DNA of 64,000 nt, from assembly GCF_017115045.1 (NCBI RefSeq), contig NZ_JABXKK010000116.1:102464-166463 (forward strand), written 5' to 3'. Position numbers and translations under genes: made by a program. This DNA is from Nostoc sp. NMS8 (GTDB lineage Bacteria; Cyanobacteriota; Cyanobacteriia; Cyanobacteriales; Nostocaceae). Of this stretch, positions 25,412-34,881 are shown piece after piece (position 1 is the stretch's first letter; each line of letters starts with the position of its first letter). Under the pieces are notes generated by a model. It saw only the letters and a list, made by a program, of their open reading frames with translations, was not told the DNA's origin and made no database searches.

Positions 25412-26923
25412 TTAAAACTCCATTCGCTGATATTCAGCTACGGAGGATGCTGCGGGGCGCGCACGCTGTCTGGCCCAATCTCTCAGAGCCGTTACTTGTT
25501 CTTGCATCGTTCGAGACAGCGGCAATGTTGCCTTCAGTGCAGCAATAATATCTAGTTGGGTGAACTCCCGATCTTGGGCAAAAGCTTCATACATTGCCGC
25601 AACGATCGCTTGCTCAACTTCTGCCCCAGAAAAGCCATCAGACATCTTGGCTAGTTGCTCAAGATCGAATCGAGAGATGTCTTCACGGCGTTTCGTCAGG
25701 TGAATATTGAAAATGTGTTGCCGTTCTTCCGGTGTTGGCAGATCGACAAAGAATATTTCATCAAAGCGTCCTTTCCTCAAGAATTCGCCAGGTAAGCGTT
25801 CTACTCGGTTGGCGGTTGCCATCACGAACACTGGTGATTTCTTATCCTGCATCCATGTGAGGAAGGAGCCGAAGATTCTACTTGAAGTCCCCCCATCAGA
25901 ATCAGATGAACCTCCGCTACCAGCAAAGGATTTATCCAATTCATCGATAAACAAAATCGCTGGGGAAATAGATTCTGCTGTTTTCAGGGCGTTTCGCAGA
26001 TTTGCCTCACTTCGTCCCACCATTGAGCCGTCGTAGACTCGCCCCATATCTAACCGCAACAGTGGTAAACCCCACAGTCGGGAAGTAGTTTTAGCAATTA
26101 ATGATTTACCACAACCGGGAACTCCTAAAATTAACATCCCCTTTGGTTGAGGCAAACCATACTCTCTAGCTCTTTCTGTAAAAGCGTTAGAGCGTTGCTT
26201 GAGCCATCTTTTTAACTCTTCTAAGCCACCTACAGCATCAATGGTTTCATCTTCTTCGATGTATTCTAAGATTCCATTGCGCCGAATTAGTTGCTTTTTC
26301 TCAGATAAAACAATGTCTACTTCATCTTCCGTCAAACGCCCTTTAGTTACCTGTGCCTTACGGTAGACTTTCTCAGCTTCATCTTTAGTTAGACCCAAAG
26401 CTGCTCTGAGAAGTTTTTCTCTAGCCTCTGTTGTCAAGCGCCGACCACGATTTTGGTCTATATGATAAGTCAGTACTTTATTCAAGTCTGCCATATCTGG
26501 CAGTGTAAAATCGATAACAACAACTTCTTTTTCCAACTCTATTGGTACCTGTTGCATCGGTGACATCAAAATGATGTTCTTTTGCATACCTTTAAAGCTA
26601 GCGATCGCATCACGTAACGATCTATTTGTTGCAGGCGCATCTATAAAGGGGTGTAAATCTTTAAGAATAAATATACTTGGTTCTTTCTGCCGAATTATCC
26701 ACTCAATCGCTGCCTCTGGAGACACGGTATTATGTTGGGTGACATTTCGGGGTTGACCATACTCGACAATCCCGTGTGTTACTGTCCAAATAAATACTCG
26801 GCGCTGGGGCTTTAAATCCTGGGCGATTGTTGAAACTGCTAGCTCGGCCCGCTCTTCCTCGGAGGTCACAAGGTAGATTAAAGGGTATTGAGCTTGAATT
26901 AGGATACTGAGCTCTTCTTTCAT
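25412..26923 (-). CDS. ycf46: Ycf46-like AAA+ ATPase
   Basis: 503-residue AAA+ ATPase like plastid/cyanobacterial Ycf46. The N-terminal part (MKEELSILIQAQYPLIYLVT) is followed by the ATPase domain: Walker A GVPGCGKSLIAKT, Walker B ILFIDELDK, sensor region VMATANRVERLPGEFLRKGRFDE with arginine finger. I use ATG 26923 because the extra 21 residues from the more upstream start look non-native. Ycf46 has been linked to photosynthesis under inorganic-carbon limitation in Synechocystis; the mechanism is not clear from sequence. It probably forms an operon with the small CopG-like gene upstream. Confidence 0.9.
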   Translation of the reverse strand: MKEELSILIQAQYPLIYLVTSEEERAELAVSTIAQDLKPQRRVFIWTVTHGIVEYGQPRNVTQHNTVSPEAAIEWIIRQKEPSIFILKDLHPFIDAPATNRSLRDAIASFKGMQKNIILMSPMQQVPIELEKEVVVIDFTLPDMADLNKVLTYHIDQNRGRRLTTEAREKLLRAALGLTKDEAEKVYRKAQVTKGRLTEDEVDIVLSEKKQLIRRNGILEYIEEDETIDAVGGLEELKRWLKQRSNAFTERAREYGLPQPKGMLILGVPGCGKSLIAKTTSRLWGLPLLRLDMGRVYDGSMVGRSEANLRNALKTAESISPAILFIDELDKSFAGSGGSSDSDGGTSSRIFGSFLTWMQDKKSPVFVMATANRVERLPGEFLRKGRFDEIFFVDLPTPEERQHIFNIHLTKRREDISRFDLEQLAKMSDGFSGAEVEQAIVAAMYEAFAQDREFTQLDIIAALKATLPLSRTMQEQVTALRDWARQRARPAASSVAEYQRMEF

Positions 26924-27001
26924 ACTTCGACCTACTTGAGACCTTATAGAGACAGTAGAGACATTGCTTCTGGTAAAGACAACCAAATCATGAATATCTA
27001 T

Positions 27002-27355
27002 TTAGCAAGGAACTAACTCTTCCTCGCCCTTGGGATTGGTTTCATCTTCATCCATCTCATCAATAGAAAGATGCTCTTGACCAACTACTCCTGGTTGATT
27101 GCCTAAAGTAACCAGTTCCCCATCACGTAATACTAGTGAGCTATCACAACTCGGGCATGAATAGACTCTATGAGTCCGCCCATAACTCGAATCTTCTAAC
27201 TCTTCAACTAATTCTTGATTAGACAGGTAAAAACCAAGGGCACGCTCGGCAAGTTCTGACATTGGCTCGGAATCGATTGCTGAACGAATCTTCAGTTTTC
27301 TGTGCAACTCTGACGATAAATACAAAGTAACCTTTTGCTTAGTTTGCGTTTGCAT
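27002..27355 (-). CDS. Small ribbon-helix-helix-like protein with CPSC motif
   Basis: 117-residue protein with an N-terminal KVTLYLSSELHRKLKIRSAID segment resembling a ribbon-helix-helix (CopG-like) fold. A YSCPSCDSSLVLRDGELV segment with one CxxC pair follows, and then a highly acidic tail. The single CxxC could form half of a zinc site in a dimer. It lies 78 bp upstream of the Ycf46-like ATPase and is likely co-transcribed. No specific function is recognised. Confidence 0.6.
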   Translation of the reverse strand: MQTQTKQKVTLYLSSELHRKLKIRSAIDSEPMSELAERALGFYLSNQELVEELEDSSYGRTHRVYSCPSCDSSLVLRDGELVTLGNQPGVVGQEHLSIDEMDEDETNPKGEEELVPC

Positions 27356-27578
27356 ATAACTCTTTAACGGTCTTACCCGGGTATGTATATCAAGTTATCG
27401 GTTCTTTTCTTGCTTGTCAAGACAGTAAAACGTTTTAACGGCAGTTTCGTTACATTTATTTACATTTGGAGATGAGATGCTAATGAATCAGGCTGAAACA
27501 GGGAATTAGCGATCGCTAAACCAACAACAATAAAGTAATGATTGCCGGACTTGGCTTATTTTCTAGTGATTTGGAGCG

Positions 27579-27845
27579 TCAGCGGATTAAAGTTGAATAC
27601 CTTTCCGGTTGTAAACAACTGATATCTACAGGAAATGCCAGATCCCCATTTATCCAAATTTGCGCGTGAATGCGAGACACCACATCCGAACCTGATAAGC
27701 CAGAAACATCAATATCAGGTGGTTTTGGGTCATTTGGCTTACCGATGCAAATTACCGAAAGATTGGCTGGAAATTGTAAAGATGTGTTGGTTTGGAAGTG
27801 AAAAAGCTCTAAAGTTAGCTCGACTGTCTGAGATGCATTGTACAT
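27579..27845 (-). pseudogene. FHA-domain fragment
   Basis: 88 codons read SVICIGKPNDPKPPDIDVSG and then SDVVSRIHAQIWINGD, which matches the front half of an FHA domain (a GK-like glycine turn and SRxHA). The following part, where the GSxNGTxxN element should be, is absent and the frame ends in unrelated residues. No second half is found in the other frames of the next 200 bp. This is best read as a truncated, non-functional remnant. The rest of 27356-27985 has no further gene. Confidence 0.5.
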
Positions 27846-27985
27846 AAACCGTCTGATAAAGCACTCTTTATAAGCTTCTCTACTGAGAGCTTAAAAGAGA
27901 ATGGTAAATATCCTGAAAAAATATTGAACTTTTAATGAGTGCTTTTTTAGTGCAAGGTATTGATCTTGGCAAAATATGTAAGTAA

Positions 27986-28516
27986 ATGGCTACTGCTAAT
28001 AAAACTTGTAGTTTGGGGCGAAGAATTTATCGGTTTGCCGCCAGCGTTAGCGGAGTCATTGCCCTGCTAATAATCCTGTGGGGTTGTACTGCGAATGATT
28101 TTAACGCTGGAGCGATCGCTTGGAAGACTTATACTAACTCTCGTTATGGCTTTGAATTTCCATATCCGAGTAACTGGACTCCTTTAGCAGCCCCAGCAAA
28201 TGATGATGGAATTGCGTTTATTTCATCACAGGATAACTCAGTGGAAATTCGGGGATGGGCAAGTCATCAGTTACCAAATTCGATTGTTACAGATCAAGAG
28301 TCGGTGAAAAAGATAAAACCCAATTTTCAAACCACCCAAGGAGTATCTGGGGTGGTAGTTGTAGAAGTTGATCGACAAGTAGGTTCGATGACACTGACAC
28401 TAACTCAGGGTCAAGTGAAATACTATTTGCGGGGACGAAGCAATAGCCAAAAATTTCAAGATTACTATCGTTTGTTTTATTACATTGCCCAACAGTATCG
28501 GATTACGAAGTCTTGA
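27986..28516 (+). CDS. Putative lipoprotein with PsbP-like segment
   Basis: 176-residue protein with a lipoprotein signal: basic start, hydrophobic stretch SVIALLIILWG-like and lipobox cysteine in LWGCTAND (residue ~34). After it, YTNSRYGFEFPYPSNWTPL resembles the start of PsbP/PsbP-like domains and RGRSNSQKFQDYYRLFYYIAQQYR a typical PsbP end. It is likely attached to a membrane facing the periplasm or lumen. No experimental function can be assigned; the similarity to PsbP is short and tentative. Confidence 0.6.
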   Translation: MATANKTCSLGRRIYRFAASVSGVIALLIILWGCTANDFNAGAIAWKTYTNSRYGFEFPYPSNWTPLAAPANDDGIAFISSQDNSVEIRGWASHQLPNSIVTDQESVKKIKPNFQTTQGVSGVVVVEVDRQVGSMTLTLTQGQVKYYLRGRSNSQKFQDYYRLFYYIAQQYRITKS

Positions 28517-28726
28517 GTTATGGGGCATGGGGATAAGGGAGATGAAAAAGCAAGGGAGCAGGGAGCAAGGGAGAAGAGTTTTCCCCCAGCAAGAGCAGCA
28601 CCCCGCCCCTCTGCCTCTTCTCCATACCCAACCCAATGCCTAAAATCCACATCTCCCTCAGAATGATGATTGAGAGGGTACAGAAACCTGATAAATTTAG
28701 CTATCAGCGAGTAAAAACTAGTGAAG

Positions 28727-29881
28727 ATGAAAGTCCTGGTTATTGGTGGTGATGGATATTGCGGTTGGGCAACTGCTCTTTACCTTTCCAATCGAGGTTA
28801 TGAAGTTGGAATTTTAGATAGTTTGGTGCGGCGGCACTGGGATAATGAACTTGGTGTCGAAACTCTTACTCCCATCGCACTAATTCAGCAACGCCTCCAG
28901 CGCTGGCAAGATTTGACAGGTAAATCGATTGACTTGTTCATCGGCGATATTACAAATTACGAATTTCTCCATAAAACATTACAGCAATTTCAGCCAAATG
29001 CCCTAGTGCATTTTGGTGAACAGCGTTCGGCTCCATTTTCCATGATTGACCGCGAACATGCAGTTCTTACCCAGGTCAATAATGTAGTTGGGACTTTGAA
29101 CTTACTGTACGCTATGCGCGAAGATTTCCCCGACTGTCATTTGGTGAAGCTGGGGACGATGGGGGAATACGGTACACCCAACATTGATATCGAGGAAGGG
29201 TATATCACCATTGAACACAATGGACGCAAGGATACCTTACCTTATCCCAAGCAGCCCGGTTCAATGTACCACTTAAGCAAAGTCCATGATAGTCATAACA
29301 TCCACTTTGCCTGCCGGATTTGGGGATTGCGAGCAACGGATTTAAATCAAGGTGTGGTTTATGGCGTTTTAACTGAAGAAACGGGGATAGACGAACTATT
29401 GATTAATCGGCTAGATTACGATGGTGTGTTTGGTACTGCGCTGAACCGCTTTTGTATTCAAGCAGCAATTGGACATCCGTTAACTGTCTACGGTAAAGGT
29501 GGACAAACTCGCGGATTTTTGGATATTCGGGATACAGTAAGGTGTGTGGAATTAGCGATCGCTAACCCTGCTCAAGCTGGAGAATTCCGCGTATTTAACC
29601 AATTTACCGAACTATTCAGCGTTGGCGAATTGGCATTGATGGTAAAAAAAGCTGGTAACGCTATCGGATTGAACGTAGAAATCAATCACCTAGATAATCC
29701 CAGAGTTGAGAAAGAAGAACATTACTTCAACGCGAAAAATACTAAATTGCTCGATTTAGGCTTACAGCCTCACTTACTCTCTGATTCTCTACTTGATTCT
29801 CTGTTAAACTTTGCCATCAAGTATCAAGAACGAGTCGATCGCAAACAAATTCTGCCTAAAGTCTCTTGGCACAGAAATTAG
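28727..29881 (+). CDS. sqdB: UDP-sulfoquinovose synthase SqdB
   Basis: NAD-dependent short-chain dehydrogenase-type enzyme that makes UDP-sulfoquinovose from UDP-glucose and sulfite, the headgroup donor for the thylakoid sulfolipid SQDG. The Rossmann motif is VIGGDGYCGWAT. The FGEQRSAPFSMIDR segment is distinctive of SqdB, and the catalytic Thr and YxxxK appear in KLGTMGEYGTP and MYHLSKVHD. ATG 28727 is chosen; a GTG two codons earlier is equally in frame. sqdX follows after a frameshifted gene. Confidence 0.95.
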   Translation: MKVLVIGGDGYCGWATALYLSNRGYEVGILDSLVRRHWDNELGVETLTPIALIQQRLQRWQDLTGKSIDLFIGDITNYEFLHKTLQQFQPNALVHFGEQRSAPFSMIDREHAVLTQVNNVVGTLNLLYAMREDFPDCHLVKLGTMGEYGTPNIDIEEGYITIEHNGRKDTLPYPKQPGSMYHLSKVHDSHNIHFACRIWGLRATDLNQGVVYGVLTEETGIDELLINRLDYDGVFGTALNRFCIQAAIGHPLTVYGKGGQTRGFLDIRDTVRCVELAIANPAQAGEFRVFNQFTELFSVGELALMVKKAGNAIGLNVEINHLDNPRVEKEEHYFNAKNTKLLDLGLQPHLLSDSLLDSLLNFAIKYQERVDRKQILPKVSWHRN

Positions 29882-29893
29882 GGTAAACTCTGC

Positions 29894-30537
29894 GTGCGGC
29901 TGATAACAGAACCTTATTTAACTCAAGTCAGTAATTGGCCTAAAAATGGTCGTCATGTTTTAGCACAATATGACGACCATTCAATTGTTGTTTACTCTGC
30001 GTATCGTCCATCTATTGGTAACTTCGCCGCCACCTACGGTTATTTTGGTGGTGAGTTTAGTTTTGACCGTATGAGTTGGATAAAACCTAACTTCCTCTGG
30101 ATGATATATCGTTCTGGATGGGGCACACAAAATGGACAAGAGGTAGTGTTAGCTATTTGGCTGAAGCGTTCGGCTTTTAATGAAATTTTAGTGGCGGCTG
30201 TTCATTCCAGCTACGTTCCAGAACTTTATCCCGATAAAAGTACATGGCAAAGAGCATTGAAGCGATCGCAAGTCCGCCTACAATGGGATCCAGACCATAA
30301 CCCATCTGGGACAAAATTAGAAAGACGCGCTATTCAGTTTGGATTACGTGGTGAAGTACTAGCTGCTTATCCAAAGATTGGATTGTGAACATTGAGGACA
30401 TCTCGGACTTTGTACAAAAACAGCGCCAAAATATTAAATCTGACTGTGCAGAGTTGATTACACCACAGGAGAGAGTCTATTCTGTGTTTGATAGCGAAAC
30501 GCAAGCAAAGCTGAGATTATCTGCCTGGACTGAATAG
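29894..30537 (+). pseudogene. DUF4291-family gene, probably frameshifted
   Basis: The first 164 codons read a DUF4291 protein (RLITEPYLTQVSNWPKNGRHVLAQYD, then YRPSIGNFAA, FLWMIYRSGWGTQ) and stop at 30388. One base out of frame, starting around 30378, the reading continues as KDWIVNIEDISDFVQKQRQN through to ITPQERVY and a TAG at 30535-30537, which is the expected C-terminal part of this family. Adding one base near 30378 gives about 214 residues, the usual length. It is either a real loss or a sequencing slip. It sits between sqdB and sqdX. Confidence 0.65.
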
Positions 30538-30543
30538 TTTTTT

Positions 30544-31683
30544 ATGAGAATTGCTCTATTTACCGAAACCTTTTTACCCAAGGTTGACGGCATTGTAACG
30601 CGCCTACGTCATACTGTTGACCATCTACAGCGCAGTGGTAATCAAGTGTTGGTGATTGCCCCAGATGGAGGCATCACAGAACACAAAGGCGCTAAAGTTT
30701 ATGGTGTTACTGGCTTTCCTTTGCCATTGTATCCAGAATTGCAAATGGCATTACCCCGCCCAGCTATTGGTTATGTTTTAGAAGAGTTTAAGCCTGATAT
30801 TATTCATGTCGTCAATCCAGCAGTTTTAGGTTTAGCAGGTATATTTTATAGCAAAATCCTCAAAATCCCTTTAGTAGCGTCTTATCATACCCATTTACCC
30901 CAATATCTCCAACATTACGGTTTGGCTATGTTAGAAGGGTTTCTTTGGGAATTACTGAAAAGCGCTCATAATCAAGCAGCTTTGAATCTGTGTACCTCCA
31001 CAGCAATGGTTGAGGAACTGACAGCACACGGTATTGAACGTGTAGATTTATGGCAGCGCGGGGTAGATACAGAATTATTTCACCCCGATTTAGCTAGTGT
31101 AGAGATGCGATCGCGCTTATCGCAAAATCATCCAGAAAGTCCATTACTACTTTACGTTGGGCGGCTTTCGGCTGAAAAAGAAATTGAGCGCATCAAACCA
31201 ATTTTAGAAGCAATTCCCCAAGGGCGGTTAGCATTGGTTGGGGATGGCCCCCACCGTCAAGCATTGCAAAAACACTTTGCTGGCACAAATACTTATTTTG
31301 TGGGGTATCTTATGGGGCAAGAATTAGGTTCTGCCTTTGCGAGTGCTGATGCCTTTATCTTTCCTTCCCGTACAGAAACACTGGGCTTAGTATTACTAGA
31401 AGCGATGGCTGCTGGCTGTCCAGTGGTAGCAGCCCGTTCCGGGGGAATTCCTGATATTGTGACAGATGGCGTAAATGGATATCTTTTTGAGCCAACAGCA
31501 GATATTCAAGGGGCATTAGCTGCTACTGTTCGCCTCTTGGAACAAAAACAACAACGAGATATCATCCGTAAAAATGCTCGCCAGGAAGCAGAAAGTTGGG
31601 GTTGGGCAGCTGCCACTAGTCAGCTACAAGATTACTATCAAAAAGTGATAGTTTTCTCAACAGTTGGGAAAATCGGGGAGTAG
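30544..31683 (+). CDS. sqdX: Sulfoquinovosyltransferase SqdX
   Basis: 379-residue family-4 GT-B glycosyltransferase that transfers sulfoquinovose from UDP-sulfoquinovose to diacylglycerol, the last step of SQDG synthesis. The N-terminal acceptor domain starts MRIALFTETFLPKVDGIVTR, and the donor domain holds LLYVGRLSAEKEIERI and the EX7E motif in SRTETLGLVLLEAMAAGCP. It acts at the membrane face but has no helix of its own. It lies downstream of sqdB on the same strand, and the gene order sqdB-sqdX is common in cyanobacteria. Confidence 0.93.
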   Translation: MRIALFTETFLPKVDGIVTRLRHTVDHLQRSGNQVLVIAPDGGITEHKGAKVYGVTGFPLPLYPELQMALPRPAIGYVLEEFKPDIIHVVNPAVLGLAGIFYSKILKIPLVASYHTHLPQYLQHYGLAMLEGFLWELLKSAHNQAALNLCTSTAMVEELTAHGIERVDLWQRGVDTELFHPDLASVEMRSRLSQNHPESPLLLYVGRLSAEKEIERIKPILEAIPQGRLALVGDGPHRQALQKHFAGTNTYFVGYLMGQELGSAFASADAFIFPSRTETLGLVLLEAMAAGCPVVAARSGGIPDIVTDGVNGYLFEPTADIQGALAATVRLLEQKQQRDIIRKNARQEAESWGWAAATSQLQDYYQKVIVFSTVGKIGE

Positions 31684-31882
31684 GGAGTAGGGAGTGGGGG
31701 GATGAGGGAGATAAACAAAACTCCTAACTCAGCACTTAGCACTTCTAACCCCCAATGCCGCCCCATGCCCAAAATCTAAAATCTAAAATTCCCATGACTG
31801 AAACAGACTCATGATACAAGCTCATTTATTTATGGGGATTATTAATTTTGAATTTTGAATTTTTAATTCGGAGCGAAGCGAC
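31684..31882. repeat. Heptamer-rich intergenic repeats before cyaB1
   Basis: GGGAGTAGGGAGTAGGGAGT at 31676-31695 opens a stretch of GGGAGTA heptamers; further CTAAAATCTAAAAT heptamers and TTTTGAATTTTGAATTTTTA repeats follow. No gene is present. These are short tandemly repeated repetitive (STRR) sequences. Confidence 0.55.
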
Positions 31883-34468
31883 GTGACACTCCCCAACCCT
31901 GGCAGCGTCTTGGCTACATTAACTGAATTAACTCAAGTTAATCGTACTCACGCCTTACTGCGTCGCGTTAAAGACTTATCTGTTAACGAATTTGTTTGCT
32001 TACTTGACTTCATAACTGCTGAGTTCCAACAATTTCTGAGAGCTATTGAACTAATCAATAATGAAGCTCTAGAAACTATGTTGGAGAAAGTATTAGAAGC
32101 CATCACACTCAAAATCGGTCAAATTCTCCAAGCAGAACATACAGCTATTTTTTTAGTTGACTATGACAAAGGTCAATTGTGGTCAAAAGTTCCTCAAGAT
32201 AATACTCAAAAATTCTTAGAAATTCGTACTCCCATTACAGTGGGTATCCCTGGTCATGTTGCGAGTACAGGTCAATATCTCAATATATCTGAAACTTATA
32301 CTCATCCGCTATTTAGCCCAGAGCTTGAAAAACAAATGGGCTACAAAATACGTAACATTTTATGTATGCCTGTTATTAGTAGCAAAAACAAGACTGTAGC
32401 GGTAGTGCAACTAGCTAATAAAACCGGGAATGTTCCGTTTAATCATGATGATGAAGAACGGTTTCGAGACTTTGCCGCTTCTATTGGTATTATTCTAGAA
32501 ACCTGCCAATCTTTTTATGTCGCTGCTCGTAATCAAAGAGGCGCAACAGCTTTGTTACGGGCAACTCAGACACTAGGGCAAAGTCTGGATTTAGAAGCAA
32601 CTTTGCAGATAGTCATGGAACAAGCCCGAATTCTCATGCAGGCAGACCGCAGCACACTATTTTTATATCGTAAAGAGATGAGTGAACTCTGGACGAAAGT
32701 GGCAGCGGCGGCAGATGGCACAAACTTGATAGAAATCCGCATTTCTGCTAACCGTGGTATTGCTGGATATGTAGCTTCCACGGGTGAAGCCTTAAATATT
32801 TCTGATGCTTACAAAGACCCCCGTTTTGACCCAACGACAGATAGAAAAACTGGCTATGTAACTCGCAATATTCTGTGTTTGCCAGTATTTAATTCTGCAA
32901 ATGAATTAATTGGCGTTACGCAATTAATTAATAAGCAACAAGGGAGTTTTACTGCTTCTGATGAAGAGTTTATGCGGGCTTTTAATAATCAAGCAGGAAT
33001 TGCCTTAGAAAATGCTCGTCTGTTTGAAAATGTGCTGTTAGAAAAACAGTATCAAAAAGATATTTTACAAAGTCTGTCAGATGCCGTGATTTCTACAGAT
33101 ATGGCAGGACAAATTGTCACGATTAATGATGCAGCATTGGAGTTGCTAGGTTGTCCGATAGGAGACGCTAATAGCAAGAACAACAAGCTTTTGTGGGAAC
33201 AAAATTTGATTGGTCGCTTAGTTTGGGAAGTTGTGCCGATTGAAAATCTCCAAATGCGACTAGAAGATAGTCTCAAAACTGGAGCTAAACATTATGTGCC
33301 AGAGCAAAGTTTGATGGTGGGACTATACCAAGTTATGAGTGAGGAGTTAGGAGTTAAAAGTGAGACTCTCAGGACTCACCACTCAATTTTAGCAGTACGC
33401 GATCGCACTAACCCCGATATTTTCATTCCCTGGAATCAACCCCTTATTCCCCAATCTGAGTTTCTCACTGCTGATGAGGTACAAATATTAGAGCGCAGTA
33501 CTAATCTCACTGTTAATCCCCTGACTAACCCAGAAGGCGGTGTACGCGGTGGTTTGGTGGTGTTGGAAGACATCAGTCAGGAAAAACGGATGAAAACTAC
33601 CATGTCTCGCTACCTAACGCCTCATGTCGCTGAACAAGTGATGGCTCTGGGGGAAGATGCTTTAATGGTAGGTGAGCGCAAAGAAGTAACCATCTTGTTT
33701 TCTGATATCCGAGGCTACACAACACTTACAGAAAATCTTGGTGCAGCTGAGGTGGTATTGCTGCTAAATCAGTATTTTGAAACGATGGTGGAGGCGGTTT
33801 TTAACCACGAAGGTACTCTCGATAAATTTATTGGAGATGCCTTAATGGCGGTATTTGGTGCGCCGCTACCACTTACAGAAAATCATGCTTGGAGGGCTGT
33901 ACAGTCCGCGTTAGATATGCGGCAACGCTTGGAGGAATTTAACCAACGGCGAATTATCCAGGCGCAACCACAAATTAATATTGGTATTGGGATTAGTTCT
34001 GGGGATGTGGTTTCGGGTAATATTGGTTCCCGTAAACGAATGGATTACACCGTAATTGGAGATGGTGTAAATTTGAGTTCGCGCTTAGAAGCGGTAACAA
34101 AGGATTACGGTTGTGATATTATTTTAAGCGAATTTACTTACCAATTATGCAGTGATCGCATTTGGGTGCGCCAGTTAGATAAAATTCGAGTCAAAGGGAA
34201 ACACCAAGCGGTGAATATCTACGAGTTAATTGGCGATCGCAATACTCCCCTAGATGTCAACATTCAAGAGTTTCTATTTCACTATCATACTGGACGCGCT
34301 GCTTATTTATCACGCAACTTCTCACAAGCGATCGCCTGTTTTGAAGCCGCCAAAGGCATCCAACCCCAAGACCAAGCTGTTAATATGCACCTAGAACGTG
34401 CGCGTAATTATCAACAAACTCCGCCTCCAGAGTCCTGGGATGGTGTATGGACAATGCTTACTAAGTAA
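31883..34468 (+). CDS. cyaB1: GAF-GAF-PAS adenylate cyclase (CyaB1-type)
   Basis: 861-residue class III adenylate cyclase. After a helical N-terminus come two GAF domains (about residues 60-215 and 225-375), a PAS domain (about 385-575) and the cyclase domain (about 600-790), with a short TPR-like tail. Metal aspartates are D608 (FSDIRG) and D652 (FIGDALM). Substrate-specifying K648 (TLDKFIG) and T723 (MDYTVIGDG), plus N and R in GVNLSSRLE, complete an ATP-specific site. In Anabaena CyaB1 the GAF domains bind cAMP and stimulate the enzyme. GTG start. A repeat-derived segment lies inside the PAS region (see findings). Confidence 0.92.
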   Translation: MTLPNPGSVLATLTELTQVNRTHALLRRVKDLSVNEFVCLLDFITAEFQQFLRAIELINNEALETMLEKVLEAITLKIGQILQAEHTAIFLVDYDKGQLWSKVPQDNTQKFLEIRTPITVGIPGHVASTGQYLNISETYTHPLFSPELEKQMGYKIRNILCMPVISSKNKTVAVVQLANKTGNVPFNHDDEERFRDFAASIGIILETCQSFYVAARNQRGATALLRATQTLGQSLDLEATLQIVMEQARILMQADRSTLFLYRKEMSELWTKVAAAADGTNLIEIRISANRGIAGYVASTGEALNISDAYKDPRFDPTTDRKTGYVTRNILCLPVFNSANELIGVTQLINKQQGSFTASDEEFMRAFNNQAGIALENARLFENVLLEKQYQKDILQSLSDAVISTDMAGQIVTINDAALELLGCPIGDANSKNNKLLWEQNLIGRLVWEVVPIENLQMRLEDSLKTGAKHYVPEQSLMVGLYQVMSEELGVKSETLRTHHSILAVRDRTNPDIFIPWNQPLIPQSEFLTADEVQILERSTNLTVNPLTNPEGGVRGGLVVLEDISQEKRMKTTMSRYLTPHVAEQVMALGEDALMVGERKEVTILFSDIRGYTTLTENLGAAEVVLLLNQYFETMVEAVFNHEGTLDKFIGDALMAVFGAPLPLTENHAWRAVQSALDMRQRLEEFNQRRIIQAQPQINIGIGISSGDVVSGNIGSRKRMDYTVIGDGVNLSSRLEAVTKDYGCDIILSEFTYQLCSDRIWVRQLDKIRVKGKHQAVNIYELIGDRNTPLDVNIQEFLFHYHTGRAAYLSRNFSQAIACFEAAKGIQPQDQAVNMHLERARNYQQTPPPESWDGVWTMLTK

Positions 34469-34518
34469 TTATTAGTCATTCTCCCTTTGACCAACGCCCA
34501 ATTCCGTGCGTCCCTCCT

Positions 34519-34881
34519 TCAATCTTTAGCCTCTCCCTGATCATCCTGAAACGGATCTTCGCCAATTCCTAGCTCTTTTTTTGAGCGTTTCAACTGTTTC
34601 CATAGATCCTTTATTTGTTCGTAAGCTGAACCTGGAGGTAGTTTTCCACCTGTTTCTAAGTTGCAAATGTAGCTGACACGTTGAGCAAATTCCTGTAAAT
34701 TTGCATTAAAAACCAAGTTTTCTGGCTTTACCTGACCGTAGTAGCGACCACGAGGGAAGAGAAAATCATCCTTGTTCACTATTTTATTCTCCAATTTATT
34801 CAATTCTCCTTCTATTTGAATCTTTGAAGCTGAATCACTAGCTAACCTAATCTTTCTTTTGTCAGACTGGGGTGAACCCAA
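34519..34881 (-). CDS. Conserved hypothetical cyanobacterial protein
   Basis: 120-residue protein, charged and soluble, with a conserved-looking core NKDDFLFPRGRYYGQVKPEN followed by LVFNANLQEFAQRVSYICNLETGGKL and KDLWKQLKRSKKELGIGEDPFQ. I do not recognise a function; similar small proteins occur across cyanobacteria. The first residues before NKDDFL look less conserved, so translation may start later than ATG 34881. It reads toward the cyaB1 stop. Nothing around it indicates a role. Confidence 0.6.
   Translation of the reverse strand: MGSPQSDKRKIRLASDSASKIQIEGELNKLENKIVNKDDFLFPRGRYYGQVKPENLVFNANLQEFAQRVSYICNLETGGKLPPGSAYEQIKDLWKQLKRSKKELGIGEDPFQDDQGEAKD

Noticed and set aside
27635..27847. 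70-codon plus-strand frame opposite the FHA fragment
   Set aside because: It is antisense to the recognisable FHA codons, which explain the base pattern better.
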